Notes: a model not told the origin generated them from the sequence alone. DNA of 64,000 nt from Winogradskyella sp. (GCA_002722255.1 PBLD01000001.1:397401-461400); one strand, 5' to 3'; shown: positions 1-9,478, numbered from the stretch's first letter. Numbers and translations: made by a program.

Positions 1-253
1 TTCCATGTACCAATATGATTGATGCTCTTGTAGAATCTGCTAAAGATGTCACACGATAACCCGTTAAATTAATACCATCAAAAGATTTTAAATTAACTAC
101 TTCGTAAGGTATGTTATTAGAGTCTAAGTGATTTTCGCTATTTACTCTTTGAGGTTGTAAAATAGCATAGGGTAGGACATGTTGTGTTATGACATAAATA
201 GATATGCCTATAAAAAATATGAGCCCAATTAGTATTTTGTTACGTCTTTTCAA
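1..253 (-). CDS. Alpha/beta hydrolase, N-terminal part only
   Basis: This reading frame runs off the left edge of the window. The 84 visible residues start with a positively charged stretch and one hydrophobic segment (about residues 6-24), an uncleaved anchor or signal. They end in IILVHG, the strand plus His-Gly oxyanion-hole motif of alpha/beta hydrolases. I see no ATG in frame; TTG at 253-251 is the likely start, two codons after the scoB stop and in the same frame as scoB. The catalytic Ser, Asp and His lie outside the window, so the substrate is unknown. It probably belongs to the scoAB transcript. Confidence 0.65.
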   Translation of the reverse strand, partial: MKRRNKILIGLIFFIGISIYVITQHVLPYAILQPQRVNSENHLDSNNIPYEVVNLKSFDGINLTGYRVTSLADSTRASIILVHG

Positions 254-256
254 ACG

Positions 257-910
257 TTAAATAGCCATCTCAGGAATATCTCCTTCTATAATTAAATGTC
301 CTTCTGTTGCTTTTTGGATCTCTTCTACAGAAACACCTGGTGCACGCTCTAACAATTTAAAACCTTCAGTTGTTACCTCTATTACAGCCAGATTGGTTAC
401 TATTTTCTTTACACAACCAACACCTGTTAAAGGTAAAGTACAGGATTTTAAAAGTTTGGATGCTCCTGCTCTATTGGTATGCATCATAGCTACAATAATA
501 TTTTCTGCACTTGCTACCAAATCCATAGCGCCTCCCATGCCTTTTACCATTTTACCTGGTATTTTCCAGTTGGCAATATCTCCATTTTCAGCAACTTCCA
601 TTGCGCCAAGAATTGTTAAATCTACATGCTGGCCTCTAATCATAGAGAAACTCATTGCCGAATCAAAAAAGGAGGCTCCTGGCAATGTTGTTATGGTTTG
701 TTTTCCTGCATTAATGACATCTGCATCTTCTTCACCTTCAAATGGAAATGGTCCCATACCAAGGACTCCATTTTCACTTTGAAACTCTACTTCTATATCA
801 TCTCTTACAAAGTTAGCCACCAAAGTTGGTATGCCTATACCAAGGTTTACATAGTAACCATCCTTTACTTCTTTTGCAATACGTTTTGCTATTCCGTTTT
901 TATCTAACAT
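257..910 (-). CDS. scoB: 3-oxoacid CoA-transferase subunit B
   Basis: Beta subunit of a succinyl-CoA:3-ketoacid (acetoacetate) CoA-transferase, which moves CoA between succinyl-CoA and acetoacetate in the cytoplasm. The 217-residue length is normal for the split bacterial enzyme. The family hallmark SENGVLGMGP near residue 45 carries the catalytic glutamate that forms the acyl-CoA anhydride and thioester. The glycine-rich GIGIPTLV stretch lies just before it. The gene follows scoA with a 2-bp gap, so the subunits are translated together. The likely role is ketone-body or short-chain acid use. Recognition is confident; whether the preferred acid is acetoacetate is inferred. Confidence 0.9.
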   Translation of the reverse strand: MLDKNGIAKRIAKEVKDGYYVNLGIGIPTLVANFVRDDIEVEFQSENGVLGMGPFPFEGEEDADVINAGKQTITTLPGASFFDSAMSFSMIRGQHVDLTILGAMEVAENGDIANWKIPGKMVKGMGGAMDLVASAENIIVAMMHTNRAGASKLLKSCTLPLTGVGCVKKIVTNLAVIEVTTEGFKLLERAPGVSVEEIQKATEGHLIIEGDIPEMAI

Positions 911-912
911 AA

Positions 913-1614
913 CTAACTTCTTTGTCTTACAGTTCTTTGCTCTATTCTCTTTTCATAATGCGCTCCCTCAAATATTCTTTGTACAAATATGCCAGGAATA
1001 TGAATCTGATTTGGATCTAACTCTCCAACAGGAACCAGCTCTTCTACCTCAGCAACTGTAATGTTGGCGGCACCACACATATTAGGATTAAAATTACGAG
1101 CTGTACCTTTAAAAATAAGATTACCTGCAGCATCACCTTTCCACGCTTTAATAAATCCAAAATCAGCTTTAAAAGCATGCTCTAACACATACATTTTACC
1201 ATTAAATTCTCTCGTTTCTTTGCCTTCTGCAACTTCAGTACCATAACCTGCAGGAGTATAAAACGCAGGAAAACCAGCCTGAGCAGCTCTTGCTCGTTCT
1301 GCCAATGTTCCTTGAGGTATTAATTCTACCTCGAGCTCACCAGAGAGCATTTGGCGTTCAAACTCGTCGTTTTCGCCCACATATGACGATATCATTTTTT
1401 TGATTTGTTTTTGCTGAAGTAATAAGCCTAAACCAAAATCATCTACACCTGCATTATTAGAAATACATGTTAAACCTTTTACATTTAATTTTACGAGCTC
1501 TGCTATTGCATTTTCTGGTATACCTGATAAGCCGAAACCTCCAAACATAAAGGTCATGTTATCCTTTACGCCTTGTAAAGCTTCAGTAACATTAGCTACT
1601 TTTTTATTAATCAT
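913..1614 (-). CDS. scoA: 3-oxoacid CoA-transferase subunit A
   Basis: Alpha subunit partner of scoB. The N-terminus contains the family motif [13 protein letters not shown] (about residues 25-37), followed by the [12 protein letters not shown] region, both part of the CoA-binding fold of family I CoA-transferases. The length of 233 residues is normal. The ATG at 1614 gives a clean family N-terminus. It is the first gene of a probable scoA-scoB-hydrolase operon. The 91-bp gap to the PBP1A gene upstream holds only AT-rich sequence with a weak hairpin. Confidence 0.9.
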   Translation of the reverse strand: MINKKVANVTEALQGVKDNMTFMFGGFGLSGIPENAIAELVKLNVKGLTCISNNAGVDDFGLGLLLQQKQIKKMISSYVGENDEFERQMLSGELEVELIPQGTLAERARAAQAGFPAFYTPAGYGTEVAEGKETREFNGKMYVLEHAFKADFGFIKAWKGDAAGNLIFKGTARNFNPNMCGAANITVAEVEELVPVGELDPNQIHIPGIFVQRIFEGAHYEKRIEQRTVRQRS

Positions 1615-1705
1615 GATTGTTTATTTTTCCTTTTGGAAAAATACAAAACAATGCTATAAATTAATAGTTTCTTATAAAATAAATAAGGGTGTGACTATGT
1701 TGTAT

Positions 1706-4069
1706 TTAATCGAAATCTATTTCAATTTCATCGTCTTCGCTACTCTGAGATTCATCATCTAAATCTCCTTCATCTTTTGCTGTACAATCGATATTGATTG
1801 ATAATTCTGAAGGTTTTTCGAACTCGCCTTTAGATACATTAAGTGTTTTATCTGCATAACAAGCTTTCATATACAATCCCCAAATCGGTAATGCCATAGA
1901 AGCTCCTTGACCATAAGAAATACTTTTAAAATGTGCTGCTCTATCTTCTGCACCAACCCAAACACCTGTTACCAAATTTGGCACCATTCCCATAAACCAA
2001 CCATCACTCTGATTTTGAGTTGTACCTGTTTTTCCTGCTATTGGATTTGTTAATTCATAAGGGTAGCCTGTGATAATTTCTTTATAAACAGCATTCCATT
2101 TGTCAAACCCTTTATGTCTTAATCTACGACCAGAACCAGCTTGTGTTACACCTTCCATTAAATTCACAGTAACATATGCCACCTCTTCACTTAACACATC
2201 TTTACTTTCTGGTGCTACTTGATAAAGTACTGTGCCGTTTTTATCTTCAATACGTGTAACCATTACTGGTGTATTGTAAACACCTTTATTAGCAAAGGTT
2301 GAATACGCTGCGACCATTTCATATACACTAATATCTGGTGTACCTAGAGCTATTGCTGGTACTGGTAAGATATCTTGCTCTACTCCTAATTTTTTAGCCA
2401 TTTCAACTACAGGTTGCGGACCAATCTCGTTCATTAAACGAGCTGTAATGGTATTTGTAGAACTTGCTAATGCATCCTTTAGGGTTTGCTTACCCGAGTA
2501 ATTTCCATCCGAATTCTTAGTCGTCCATGGTTCTGGATTTCCAAATTTATTAGCCTCTATAGTAATAGGTGTTCTTGGGAAAGAATCGCATGGTGATACT
2601 TGCAACTGATCTATGGCTGTAGCATACACAAACGGCTTAAAGGTAGAACCAACTTGTCGTTTTCCCTGCTTAACCATGTCATATTTAAAATGCTTATAAT
2701 TCATACCTCCAACCCATGCTTTTACATGACCGTTTGATGGATCCATAGACATCATACCTGGACGTAAAAAGGATTTGTAGTATCGCATAGAATCTATTGG
2801 CTTCATTACGGTATCTACCTCACTTGGTTTACCGTCTATCCATTTAAACACTGTCATTTCAACAGGTTTATGAAATGATGCCTCTATTTCTTTATCAGAT
2901 TTACCTTGTTCCTTTAGAATTCTCCAACGCTCACCTCTTCGCATTCCTGCTTTAAGTAGATTATTAACTTCAGATTTTGACAACTCTAAAAATGGAGCTG
3001 TAGGATTTCTATCTGGTGTATTTTGGTGATCAAATTCTGCTTGTAACCTAGGCATATGCAGTGCAATAGCTTCTTCGGCATATTTTTGCATACGCGAATC
3101 AATGGTAACAAACACCTTTAACCCGTCACTATACAAGTCGTATTTAGAACCATCTGGTTTTCTATTAGCTTCTTCATTTGCCCAATCTTTCATGAAAGCT
3201 CTTAGGTATTCTCTAAAATAAGTTGCAATTCCTTCTCGATGTGATTCTGGAGTATAATTAAGATCTAATTCTGTGGCTTGTAAAGAGTCTTTTACCTCTT
3301 CTGTAATATAGCCGTACTTATGCATTTGAGCTAAGACAACATTACGTCTATTTTTAGTTCCAACAGGATTTTTATGAGGTCTAGGATTGTATAATGAAGA
3401 ATTTTTGAACATCCCAACTAACATAGCTGACTCCTTAATGTCTAAATCTCTTGGTTCCTTTCCAAAATAAATTCTAGATGCCGAACGAATACCATCTGCA
3501 TGATTATTAAAGTCGTAAATATTGAAATACTGAGTTATTATTTCCTCCTTGGTGTATTGACGTTCTAGACGGATAGCAATAATCCACTCTCTTACTTTTT
3601 GAAGTGCTCGTTCAAATTTATTTTGAGACACCTGATCCGTGAATAACTGCTTTGCTAATTGCTGAGATATTGTACTCGCTCCACCTCCGCTTCCTAATTT
3701 AAATATTGCTCGAAGTGTTCCTCTTCCATCAATTCCTGAATGGTCATAAAAGCGAATATCTTCAGTAGCAACTAAAGCATCAACTAAGTGCTTGGGTAAA
3801 TCGTCATACCCTACAGGTGTTCTATTATCATCAAAATAAAACTTACCTAGTGTAACACCATCTGAAGAAATGATTTCTGTTGCTAAGTTCGTTTCAGGAT
3901 TTTCTAATCTGGTATGATCTGGCATCTCTCCTAACAGTCCCCAAGACGCAAAAAGAAATAACAATACTACAGCAAGAACACCTCCTGCAAATAGCATCCA
4001 AAACCATCTTACATATTTTGAAAAATCTATTGTTTCTGCTTTAGATTTTGTTGTCTTCTTTTTTGCCAT
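1706..4069 (-). CDS. mrcA: Penicillin-binding protein 1A (transglycosylase/transpeptidase)
   Basis: Bifunctional class A penicillin-binding protein that polymerises lipid II into glycan strands and cross-links the peptides in the periplasm. A short Lys-rich cytoplasmic tail precedes one membrane anchor (about residues 22-44). The GT51 domain carries the catalytic Glu103 in TEDIRFYDH and the STISQQLAK motif near 132. The transpeptidase domain has all three motifs: STFK at 475-478, STN at 537-539 and KTG at 680-682. The acidic C-terminal tail, rich in Asp, Glu and Ser, is a common flavobacterial feature. The gene ends a PSP1-gldH-mrcA operon, five bases after gldH. Confidence 0.93.
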   Translation of the reverse strand: MAKKKTTKSKAETIDFSKYVRWFWMLFAGGVLAVVLLFLFASWGLLGEMPDHTRLENPETNLATEIISSDGVTLGKFYFDDNRTPVGYDDLPKHLVDALVATEDIRFYDHSGIDGRGTLRAIFKLGSGGGASTISQQLAKQLFTDQVSQNKFERALQKVREWIIAIRLERQYTKEEIITQYFNIYDFNNHADGIRSASRIYFGKEPRDLDIKESAMLVGMFKNSSLYNPRPHKNPVGTKNRRNVVLAQMHKYGYITEEVKDSLQATELDLNYTPESHREGIATYFREYLRAFMKDWANEEANRKPDGSKYDLYSDGLKVFVTIDSRMQKYAEEAIALHMPRLQAEFDHQNTPDRNPTAPFLELSKSEVNNLLKAGMRRGERWRILKEQGKSDKEIEASFHKPVEMTVFKWIDGKPSEVDTVMKPIDSMRYYKSFLRPGMMSMDPSNGHVKAWVGGMNYKHFKYDMVKQGKRQVGSTFKPFVYATAIDQLQVSPCDSFPRTPITIEANKFGNPEPWTTKNSDGNYSGKQTLKDALASSTNTITARLMNEIGPQPVVEMAKKLGVEQDILPVPAIALGTPDISVYEMVAAYSTFANKGVYNTPVMVTRIEDKNGTVLYQVAPESKDVLSEEVAYVTVNLMEGVTQAGSGRRLRHKGFDKWNAVYKEIITGYPYELTNPIAGKTGTTQNQSDGWFMGMVPNLVTGVWVGAEDRAAHFKSISYGQGASMALPIWGLYMKACYADKTLNVSKGEFEKPSELSINIDCTAKDEGDLDDESQSSEDDEIEIDFD

Positions 4070-4074
4070 AACAC

Positions 4075-4578
4075 CTAATTTTGAGCTGATTCTACCCTAA
4101 AACCTATATCTGTAATTCCTTCTAAATTTTCAACACCATTGACCTCTCCGTTTTTTCGCATAGCATGTTGAATATTTACGCTATAATCTCCGTTTTCTGT
4201 AAATTTAAATGGAGATTTATAACCTCTATACCAAAGTTTATTTTCTTTTATATCTGTAAATCCCGAACCCAAAAGTTCACCGTTTTTTGCAGCCATTTTA
4301 TATTCTAATGTATCTGTAATGGCTTTACCATTAGGATAATTTAATTCTACAATGAGAAACAAATTACTATACGCATAGTCATTATTGTTTCTTAGATTAA
4401 CGTAAAGATTATAATTATTTGTGGTATCTGGTGCTTTAAAATAAAACGTTGCTATAGAATCTTTATGCCACTGATTTGGAACAGATTTATACTCATCAAA
4501 AACGGCTTTAGAATCGCAGCTTGTACCCAAAAACAAACTTACAAGGGCTAGCAATAACCAATTAGTTCTTCTTTGCAT
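4075..4578 (-). CDS. gldH: Gliding motility lipoprotein GldH
   Basis: Lipoprotein needed for gliding motility and linked to the type IX secretion machinery in Flavobacterium johnsoniae. The hydrophobic stretch WLLLALVSLFLG is followed by TSC, a lipobox with Cys as the new N-terminus. The rest is a soluble beta-rich domain typical of the GldH family. A longer frame extends to 4662, but the ATG at 4578 puts the signal peptide directly at the N-terminus, so I chose it. The start overlaps the end of the PSP1-domain gene by 17 bp. PSP1-gldH is a common pair in Flavobacteriaceae. Confidence 0.85.
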   Translation of the reverse strand: MQRRTNWLLLALVSLFLGTSCDSKAVFDEYKSVPNQWHKDSIATFYFKAPDTTNNYNLYVNLRNNNDYAYSNLFLIVELNYPNGKAITDTLEYKMAAKNGELLGSGFTDIKENKLWYRGYKSPFKFTENGDYSVNIQHAMRKNGEVNGVENLEGITDIGFRVESAQN

Positions 4579-5746
4579 TTTGTTTTTGATTGCGATTTTT
4601 GTTACGGTTTTTATTTCTGTTCCTATTCTTATTACGTTTCTTTTTAGGTTTTGGATTATCAAAGCGTGTTAAACTGTCTTGACCTACAACGTTTTCAAAC
4701 TCTGTTTTAGTGTCTTGTATGTGCTCTGCAGCATATTCTTCAAGACTTGCGACTTTTTCTCTTTTCTTGTTTTTTGAAATAATCTCATTGGCTTGCGCTG
4801 CAGTAATTACATGCCAATTCATCCATTCTCCCTCATATGCATACCACATAAGACCTTTAAAGATATCTGTCTTTTGGCAAACTGCTGTTCCCTTTTCTGT
4901 ATATAGTTTTGTATCGTTTTTTGGGAAAGCTTTTAAGGCATCTAAATAAGCATCTAGTTCGTAATTAAGACAACACTTAAGCTTACCGCACTGTCCTGCT
5001 AACTTTAATGGATTTAATGACAATTGCTGGTACCTTGCTGCTGAAGTACTCACCGATCTAAAATCGGTTAACCAAGTAGAACAGCATAATTCTCTTCCAC
5101 AAGAACCAATACCTCCAAGTCTTGCTGCCTCTTGCCTAAAACCAACCTGACGCATTTCAATTCTTGTTTTAAATTCTCTTGCAAAGACTTTAATTAGTTC
5201 TCTAAAATCTACACGTTCTTCTGCAGTGTAATAAAACGTAGCCTTACTCCCATCTCCTTGATATTCGATATCAGAGATTTTCATTTTTAGGTTAAGGTCT
5301 ATAGCAAACTGCCTTGCTTTAACCTTCATTGGTTCTTCCTTATCTCTAGAACTAGACCAAATATCTATATCCTTTTGAGATGCTTTACGGTATATTTTTA
5401 AAACATTTTCTGAATCTTCAATATCAATTTTTTTGCGTTTCATTTGTACACGCACCAATTCACCCGTTAAGGTTACCATACCAATATCATGACCAGATTT
5501 TGCTTGAGTGGCAACAATGTCGCCAATACTTAATGTGAGATTTTCTGTATTTTTATAATATTGTTTTCTTCCATTTTTAAAACGTACTTCTACACCTATA
5601 AAAGGTTCTTGTCCGTTTGGAAGTGACATATTAGCCAACCAGTCAAAAACAGTAAGTTTATTGCAGCTATCTGTACCACAAGTCCCATTGTTTTTACATC
5701 CTTTTGGCTGACCGTCTTTACCAGTTGCGCAACTGTTACAAGCCAT
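4562..5746 (-). CDS. PSP1-domain protein, RicT-like
   Basis: A 394-residue protein with a PSP1 domain (roughly residues 55-330). It resembles RicT (YaaT) of Bacillus, part of a Y-complex that binds iron-sulfur clusters and affects RNA maturation. The N-terminal 30 residues hold eight cysteines in CxxC-like spacings, and further cysteines (RELCCSTW, GQCGKLKCCLNYE) suggest metal or Fe-S binding. The tail after about residue 365 is a basic Lys/Arg/Asn repeat, likely disordered and possibly RNA-binding. It leads the operon with gldH and mrcA. The family is clear; the function in Bacteroidota is not established, so no symbol is given. Confidence 0.8.
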   Translation of the reverse strand: MACNSCATGKDGQPKGCKNNGTCGTDSCNKLTVFDWLANMSLPNGQEPFIGVEVRFKNGRKQYYKNTENLTLSIGDIVATQAKSGHDIGMVTLTGELVRVQMKRKKIDIEDSENVLKIYRKASQKDIDIWSSSRDKEEPMKVKARQFAIDLNLKMKISDIEYQGDGSKATFYYTAEERVDFRELIKVFAREFKTRIEMRQVGFRQEAARLGGIGSCGRELCCSTWLTDFRSVSTSAARYQQLSLNPLKLAGQCGKLKCCLNYELDAYLDALKAFPKNDTKLYTEKGTAVCQKTDIFKGLMWYAYEGEWMNWHVITAAQANEIISKNKKREKVASLEEYAAEHIQDTKTEFENVVGQDSLTRFDNPKPKKKRNKNRNRNKNRNKNRNQKQNAKKN

Positions 5747-5873
5747 ATAGAATTATATATATTGAATCTAGACTACTTAAAGCCTAAATAAAGGATTCAT
5801 AAAATTATTAAAGAGTAAAGATATGATTTTTTAGTGTTTTATATAGATATCCTTAAAAGATGTATTTTAGAAT

Positions 5874-6104
5874 CTAAACTTGCTTTACGCTAATAATATT
5901 AACAGGACATGCTTTTGAAGCATTCTGACTTGGCTCTAAAATTTCATAATCCTTAGATTTTAGTGTGTAAAATCCTTTCTTTTCTTCCGCATGTAGCAAC
6001 ACAGATTTTCCATCTCTCTTAGACATCTGAAATTGTTGTGGCGCCAATTCTACACAGTAATTACAACCAATACACTTGTTGCGTTGTAATGTAATAATAA
6101 CCAT
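5874..6104 (-). CDS. Small 4Fe-4S ferredoxin
   Basis: A 76-residue ferredoxin-like protein. Cysteines in CIGCNYC (C11, C14, C17) and a later Cys-Pro (ASKACPVN) provide ligands for one iron-sulfur cluster. It overlaps the preceding U32 gene by one base (TAATG), so the two are translationally coupled. U32 hydroxylation enzymes need Fe-S biogenesis and, in Escherichia coli, a ferredoxin has been implicated in the related rRNA hydroxylation by RlhA. I infer this protein supplies electrons or a cluster to the U32 protein. It is the last gene of the four-gene operon starting at 9444. Confidence 0.75.
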   Translation of the reverse strand: MVIITLQRNKCIGCNYCVELAPQQFQMSKRDGKSVLLHAEEKKGFYTLKSKDYEILEPSQNASKACPVNIISVKQV

Positions 6105-7348
6105 TAGGCTTCAACTTTATTTTCTACAATTTTGTAGAGTTTGTCTGATGGTCTTACCCTAAAATCTAATGGAATGGTTATTGCATCTCCTTTGGTACCT
6201 TTTTTTTGTGACTTATCATTGACCAGCATTTCTTTTAATTCGAATTCTTTAGCTCCAGTTGTAGGTCCTGTAATTAAAATTGTATCACCAAGAGAAATGT
6301 CGTAAGCCTCAATCTTAAACTCTCCGATTTTAGCCTTTGGAAAATAATGCACACCTTTACCTATATAAACTTTCTTTTGGGTAGCGTGACTGCCTGAGCC
6401 TTTGCTCCACTCTCCTAGCTTCTGCCCTAAGTAATAGCCACTCCAAAATCCTCTATTATAAACTTTTTCTAGGTCTTGCATCCAAGAGATAACTTGCTCT
6501 TTAGAATACGTTCCATTTTCTAAACTATCAATGGCTTCTCTGTAGCATTTAATTACTTTAGCTACATATTCTGGTGCTCTACCTCTTCCTTCAATTTTTA
6601 AAACCTTAATGCCTGCATCTACCACTTGATCTAAAAAGTCAATGGTACACAAATCTTTTGGTGACATTATATACTCATTATCAAGCTCCATTTCTATACC
6701 CGTTTCCTGATCTACAACCGTATACTTTTTTCTACAGTTTTGCTTACAAGCACCTCTATTAGCAGAAGAATTATACGCATGTAAACTCATATAACATTTA
6801 CCAGAAACTGCCATGCAAAGTGCTCCATGACCAAAAATTTCTATCTCTACCAATCTACCTGAAGGCCCTTTGATTTGTTCTTTCTCTATTTGCTCAGTTA
6901 TGTGTTTTACCTGGCGCAAACTTAACTCTCTACTCAAAACCATAGTATCTGCAAACATGGCATAGAACTTTACAGTTTCAAGATTGGTGATGTTTATTTG
7001 AGTTGAGATATGCACTTCCATATCAAACTCCCTCGCTATGGCAATAACCGCCTGGTCCATAGCTATAACTGCTGTGATATCTGACTCTTTTGCCTTTTTA
7101 ACCAAGGTTTTTACGATAGATAAATCATGATCATAAATAATGGTATTTAGCGTTAAATAAGTTCTTACATTTTTGGCCTTACAACGTTGAGCTATTTCTT
7201 CTAAATCGTCTAGTGTGAAATTTATCGATGCTCTGGCACGCATATTTAGCTGCTCTACTCCAAAATATATAGAGTCCGCTCCATTATCTAACGCTGCCTG
7301 AAGGGATTCAAAATTTCCTGCAGGCGCCATAAGTTCAATCTTTTGCAT
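6104..7348 (-). CDS. trhP: U32 family protein, TrhP-like tRNA uridine hydroxylase
   Basis: A member of the old 'peptidase U32' family, now known to include TrhP, RlhA and UbiU/UbiV. These use an Fe-S cluster for hydroxylation; TrhP makes 5-hydroxyuridine at tRNA position 34 with prephenate as donor. The U32 signature is visible as EIFGHGALCMAVSGKC (about residues 169-184), followed by RGACKQNC, giving the four cysteines expected to bind the cluster. The 414-residue length is close to Bacillus TrhP2 and E. coli TrhP. The neighbouring trhO performs the same modification by an oxygen route, which supports this assignment over RlhA. The actual substrate is not shown by sequence alone. Confidence 0.78.
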   Translation of the reverse strand: MQKIELMAPAGNFESLQAALDNGADSIYFGVEQLNMRARASINFTLDDLEEIAQRCKAKNVRTYLTLNTIIYDHDLSIVKTLVKKAKESDITAVIAMDQAVIAIAREFDMEVHISTQINITNLETVKFYAMFADTMVLSRELSLRQVKHITEQIEKEQIKGPSGRLVEIEIFGHGALCMAVSGKCYMSLHAYNSSANRGACKQNCRKKYTVVDQETGIEMELDNEYIMSPKDLCTIDFLDQVVDAGIKVLKIEGRGRAPEYVAKVIKCYREAIDSLENGTYSKEQVISWMQDLEKVYNRGFWSGYYLGQKLGEWSKGSGSHATQKKVYIGKGVHYFPKAKIGEFKIEAYDISLGDTILITGPTTGAKEFELKEMLVNDKSQKKGTKGDAITIPLDFRVRPSDKLYKIVENKVEA

Positions 7349-7365
7349 CTCTTTGTACTTTACTC

Positions 7366-8370
7366 TTAATTAAATTCTATCTCGTAGTTGAGTTTATTGG
7401 ATAGTGATCTAAGCTTGGATTTAGTTTTGAAAACATTAGATAACAATAATTTACTCCATCCTATCTTCTTGGAGAACTCATTAAAGGACTCTTCACGCCA
7501 ATTAAAACCTTCTTTCCAAAATTTATTTGGTGAGATATAACAAAAGGTGTAATCGAAAACAAAACTAGCGTCATTTTCTCCTTTTAATATAGATAAACTG
7601 TCTGGTGCCATTAACGTAATGTGATGGCTAGAACACTGCTGCCTAACATTTTTTATTAGGTCTAAATAATCGTCCTCTAAAGAAGAAACATCAAAGTCAT
7701 TATATTCTGTATTTCCTATCTTTTGAATTGGTCTTAATTGAAGAATATCAAAACTTTCTCCATTAAAATGCTTAAAGAAATCCTTGAGTTCGTAAAAGTT
7801 GTCTTTATTAAAGGTGTAGTTTATTCTTACTTTAAAATCGTAAGTCTTTTTAAGTTCAACAAAGGCATTTAAAGCATTCTGAAATTTTTCGTAACTCGCC
7901 TTTTTCATAAAACTTTCATAACTCTCTTTGGTTACTCCATGAAGCGAAATTGTAAACTCATTAAGTCCTGCTTTTAAAAGCGGTTCAATGTTTTCTTTAG
8001 TTAGTAAGTTTGCGTTTGTAGTTATAGAAATATACGGTACTTTATATTGTTTACCCAATTCTACAATTCTTACTAAATTTTTATACAACGTTGGCTCGGT
8101 ACCACAGCCAATTTGCAATTTTAAAGCACGATTAAAAATCGTTTTTGCAACCTTCTCTAAATCGTCTTCCTTAAACTGTCCTTTAAGTGTTTTTACATAG
8201 TCTGCATCTGTGAAATAACACATTTTGCAGCGTAAGTTGCAAGCTAATACAGGGTCTAAATTCACCGCTAAATAGCGCTTGTTGAATTTATGTAGCAGAT
8301 AAAGCCCTAAAAACTTAATTCTATGGCTTTTTATTTTTCTGTTGAGCTGTAATAGCTTATAAATATTCAT
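7366..8370 (-). CDS. Radical SAM protein of unknown substrate
   Basis: A 334-residue radical SAM enzyme. The cluster motif is CNLRCKMC (C44, C48, C51), and a GTEP variant of the GGEP SAM-binding motif follows near residue 110. I see no SPASM-type cysteine cluster at the C-terminus; only isolated cysteines remain. The start codon at 8370 directly abuts the trhO stop, and 17 bp separate it from the U32 gene, so it is in one operon with two tRNA-hydroxylation genes and a ferredoxin. I infer a role in RNA or tRNA modification, but sequence does not show the substrate. Confidence 0.75.
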   Translation of the reverse strand: MNIYKLLQLNRKIKSHRIKFLGLYLLHKFNKRYLAVNLDPVLACNLRCKMCYFTDADYVKTLKGQFKEDDLEKVAKTIFNRALKLQIGCGTEPTLYKNLVRIVELGKQYKVPYISITTNANLLTKENIEPLLKAGLNEFTISLHGVTKESYESFMKKASYEKFQNALNAFVELKKTYDFKVRINYTFNKDNFYELKDFFKHFNGESFDILQLRPIQKIGNTEYNDFDVSSLEDDYLDLIKNVRQQCSSHHITLMAPDSLSILKGENDASFVFDYTFCYISPNKFWKEGFNWREESFNEFSKKIGWSKLLLSNVFKTKSKLRSLSNKLNYEIEFN

Positions 8371-9444
8371 TTATTTAGCGGTATTACTTTGTGCTTCAAA
8401 AATGTTTCTCAAATCCTTTTTGTATGGTAAGTGATCGGCTCTACCCTTTTTAAATATATCATTACTATTACCCTGTCCTTTACGTAATGCTTTTTGTTCT
8501 TCGTAAGGGAGTTTTATGATTTCCTGGCAATGTGAAGAACAACAGTTGTCCATTTTTTCCTTACACTCATCACATTGAATAAATAATAAATGACAAGCTT
8601 CATTTAAACAATTAGTATGTGTGTCTGCTGGTTTTCCACATTGGTGGCAGTTAGCAATAACATCATCACTAATACGTTCTGAACGTCTTTGATCGAAAAC
8701 AAAGTTTTTGCCTATAAACTTATTTTCTAAACCCTCAGACTCTACCTGACGCGTATAATTTATAATACCGCCTTCTAGCTGAAACACATTTTTAAATCCC
8801 TTGTGTTTGTAATAAGCACTGGCTTTTTCGCAACGAATTCCACCTGTACAATACATCACTAATTTTTTGTCCTCCTTGTGCTCTCTAAGATCTTCTTCAA
8901 TTAAATCTAAAGATTCTCTAAAGGTGTCTACATCTGGTGTAATGGCATTTTTAAAATGCCCTATCTCGCTCTCATAATGATTTCGCATATCTACTAAAAC
9001 CGTATCTGGATCTTCAATAAGCGCATTAAATTGCTCTGCATCTACATGAACACCTTTGTTGGTTACATCAAACGTGTCGTCATTAAGACCATCAGCTACA
9101 ATTTTGTGACGCACTTTTACTTTTAATTTCAAAAAGGCAAAATTATCATGCTCTATGGCGATGTTTAATCTTACATTTTCTAAAAACGTAATAGTGTCTA
9201 AATGATTTTTGAAAGCCTCAAAATTTTCTGCTGGAACAGATAGTTGGGCATTAATACCTTCGTGGGCTACATAGATTCTACCCAAGACGTCCAAAGCGTC
9301 CCATGCCAAAAACATGTGATTTCTAAATATCTGTGTGTTGCCAATTTTGGCGTACTTATAGAAAGAGATCGTTAAGCGCTCTTTTCCCGCTTTTTCGATA
9401 AGTTCTGCTCTTTCTTTAGCACTTAAGTTATTGTACAGTTGCAT
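8371..9444 (-). CDS. trhO: Oxygen-dependent tRNA uridine(34) hydroxylase, rhodanese type
   Basis: TrhO (YceA family) makes 5-hydroxyuridine at tRNA wobble position 34 using molecular oxygen. The N-terminal acylphosphatase-like UPF0176 domain spans about residues 1-110. The rhodanese domain carries the active loop YCTGGIRC, with C199 as the catalytic cysteine, followed by EKASAYY. The C-terminal region is cysteine-rich (CHQCGKP, CDECKEK, CCSSHC) as in the family. The length of 357 residues is close to the E. coli protein. It is first in an operon with the radical SAM gene, the trhP-like gene and the ferredoxin, so both known routes to ho5U appear together. Confidence 0.85.
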   Translation of the reverse strand: MQLYNNLSAKERAELIEKAGKERLTISFYKYAKIGNTQIFRNHMFLAWDALDVLGRIYVAHEGINAQLSVPAENFEAFKNHLDTITFLENVRLNIAIEHDNFAFLKLKVKVRHKIVADGLNDDTFDVTNKGVHVDAEQFNALIEDPDTVLVDMRNHYESEIGHFKNAITPDVDTFRESLDLIEEDLREHKEDKKLVMYCTGGIRCEKASAYYKHKGFKNVFQLEGGIINYTRQVESEGLENKFIGKNFVFDQRRSERISDDVIANCHQCGKPADTHTNCLNEACHLLFIQCDECKEKMDNCCSSHCQEIIKLPYEEQKALRKGQGNSNDIFKKGRADHLPYKKDLRNIFEAQSNTAK

Positions 9445-9478
9445 GCTATACTAATTTTTAAGGTTAAAGAATTTTGTG

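Noticed and set aside
1624-1641. Hairpin TTTTTCC-TTTT-GGAAAAA between mrcA and scoA
   Set aside because: The stem is almost all A-T pairs with only two G-C pairs; too weak to call a terminator.
4579-4662. Longer GldH start at 4662
   Set aside because: It would put 28 residues before the signal peptide and lengthen the overlap with the PSP1 gene; the ATG at 4578 is the natural lipoprotein start.
6104-7348. Protease function suggested by the old U32 'peptidase' name
   Set aside because: The family's best-studied members are Fe-S hydroxylases of RNA or quinones, and trhO lies in the same operon.
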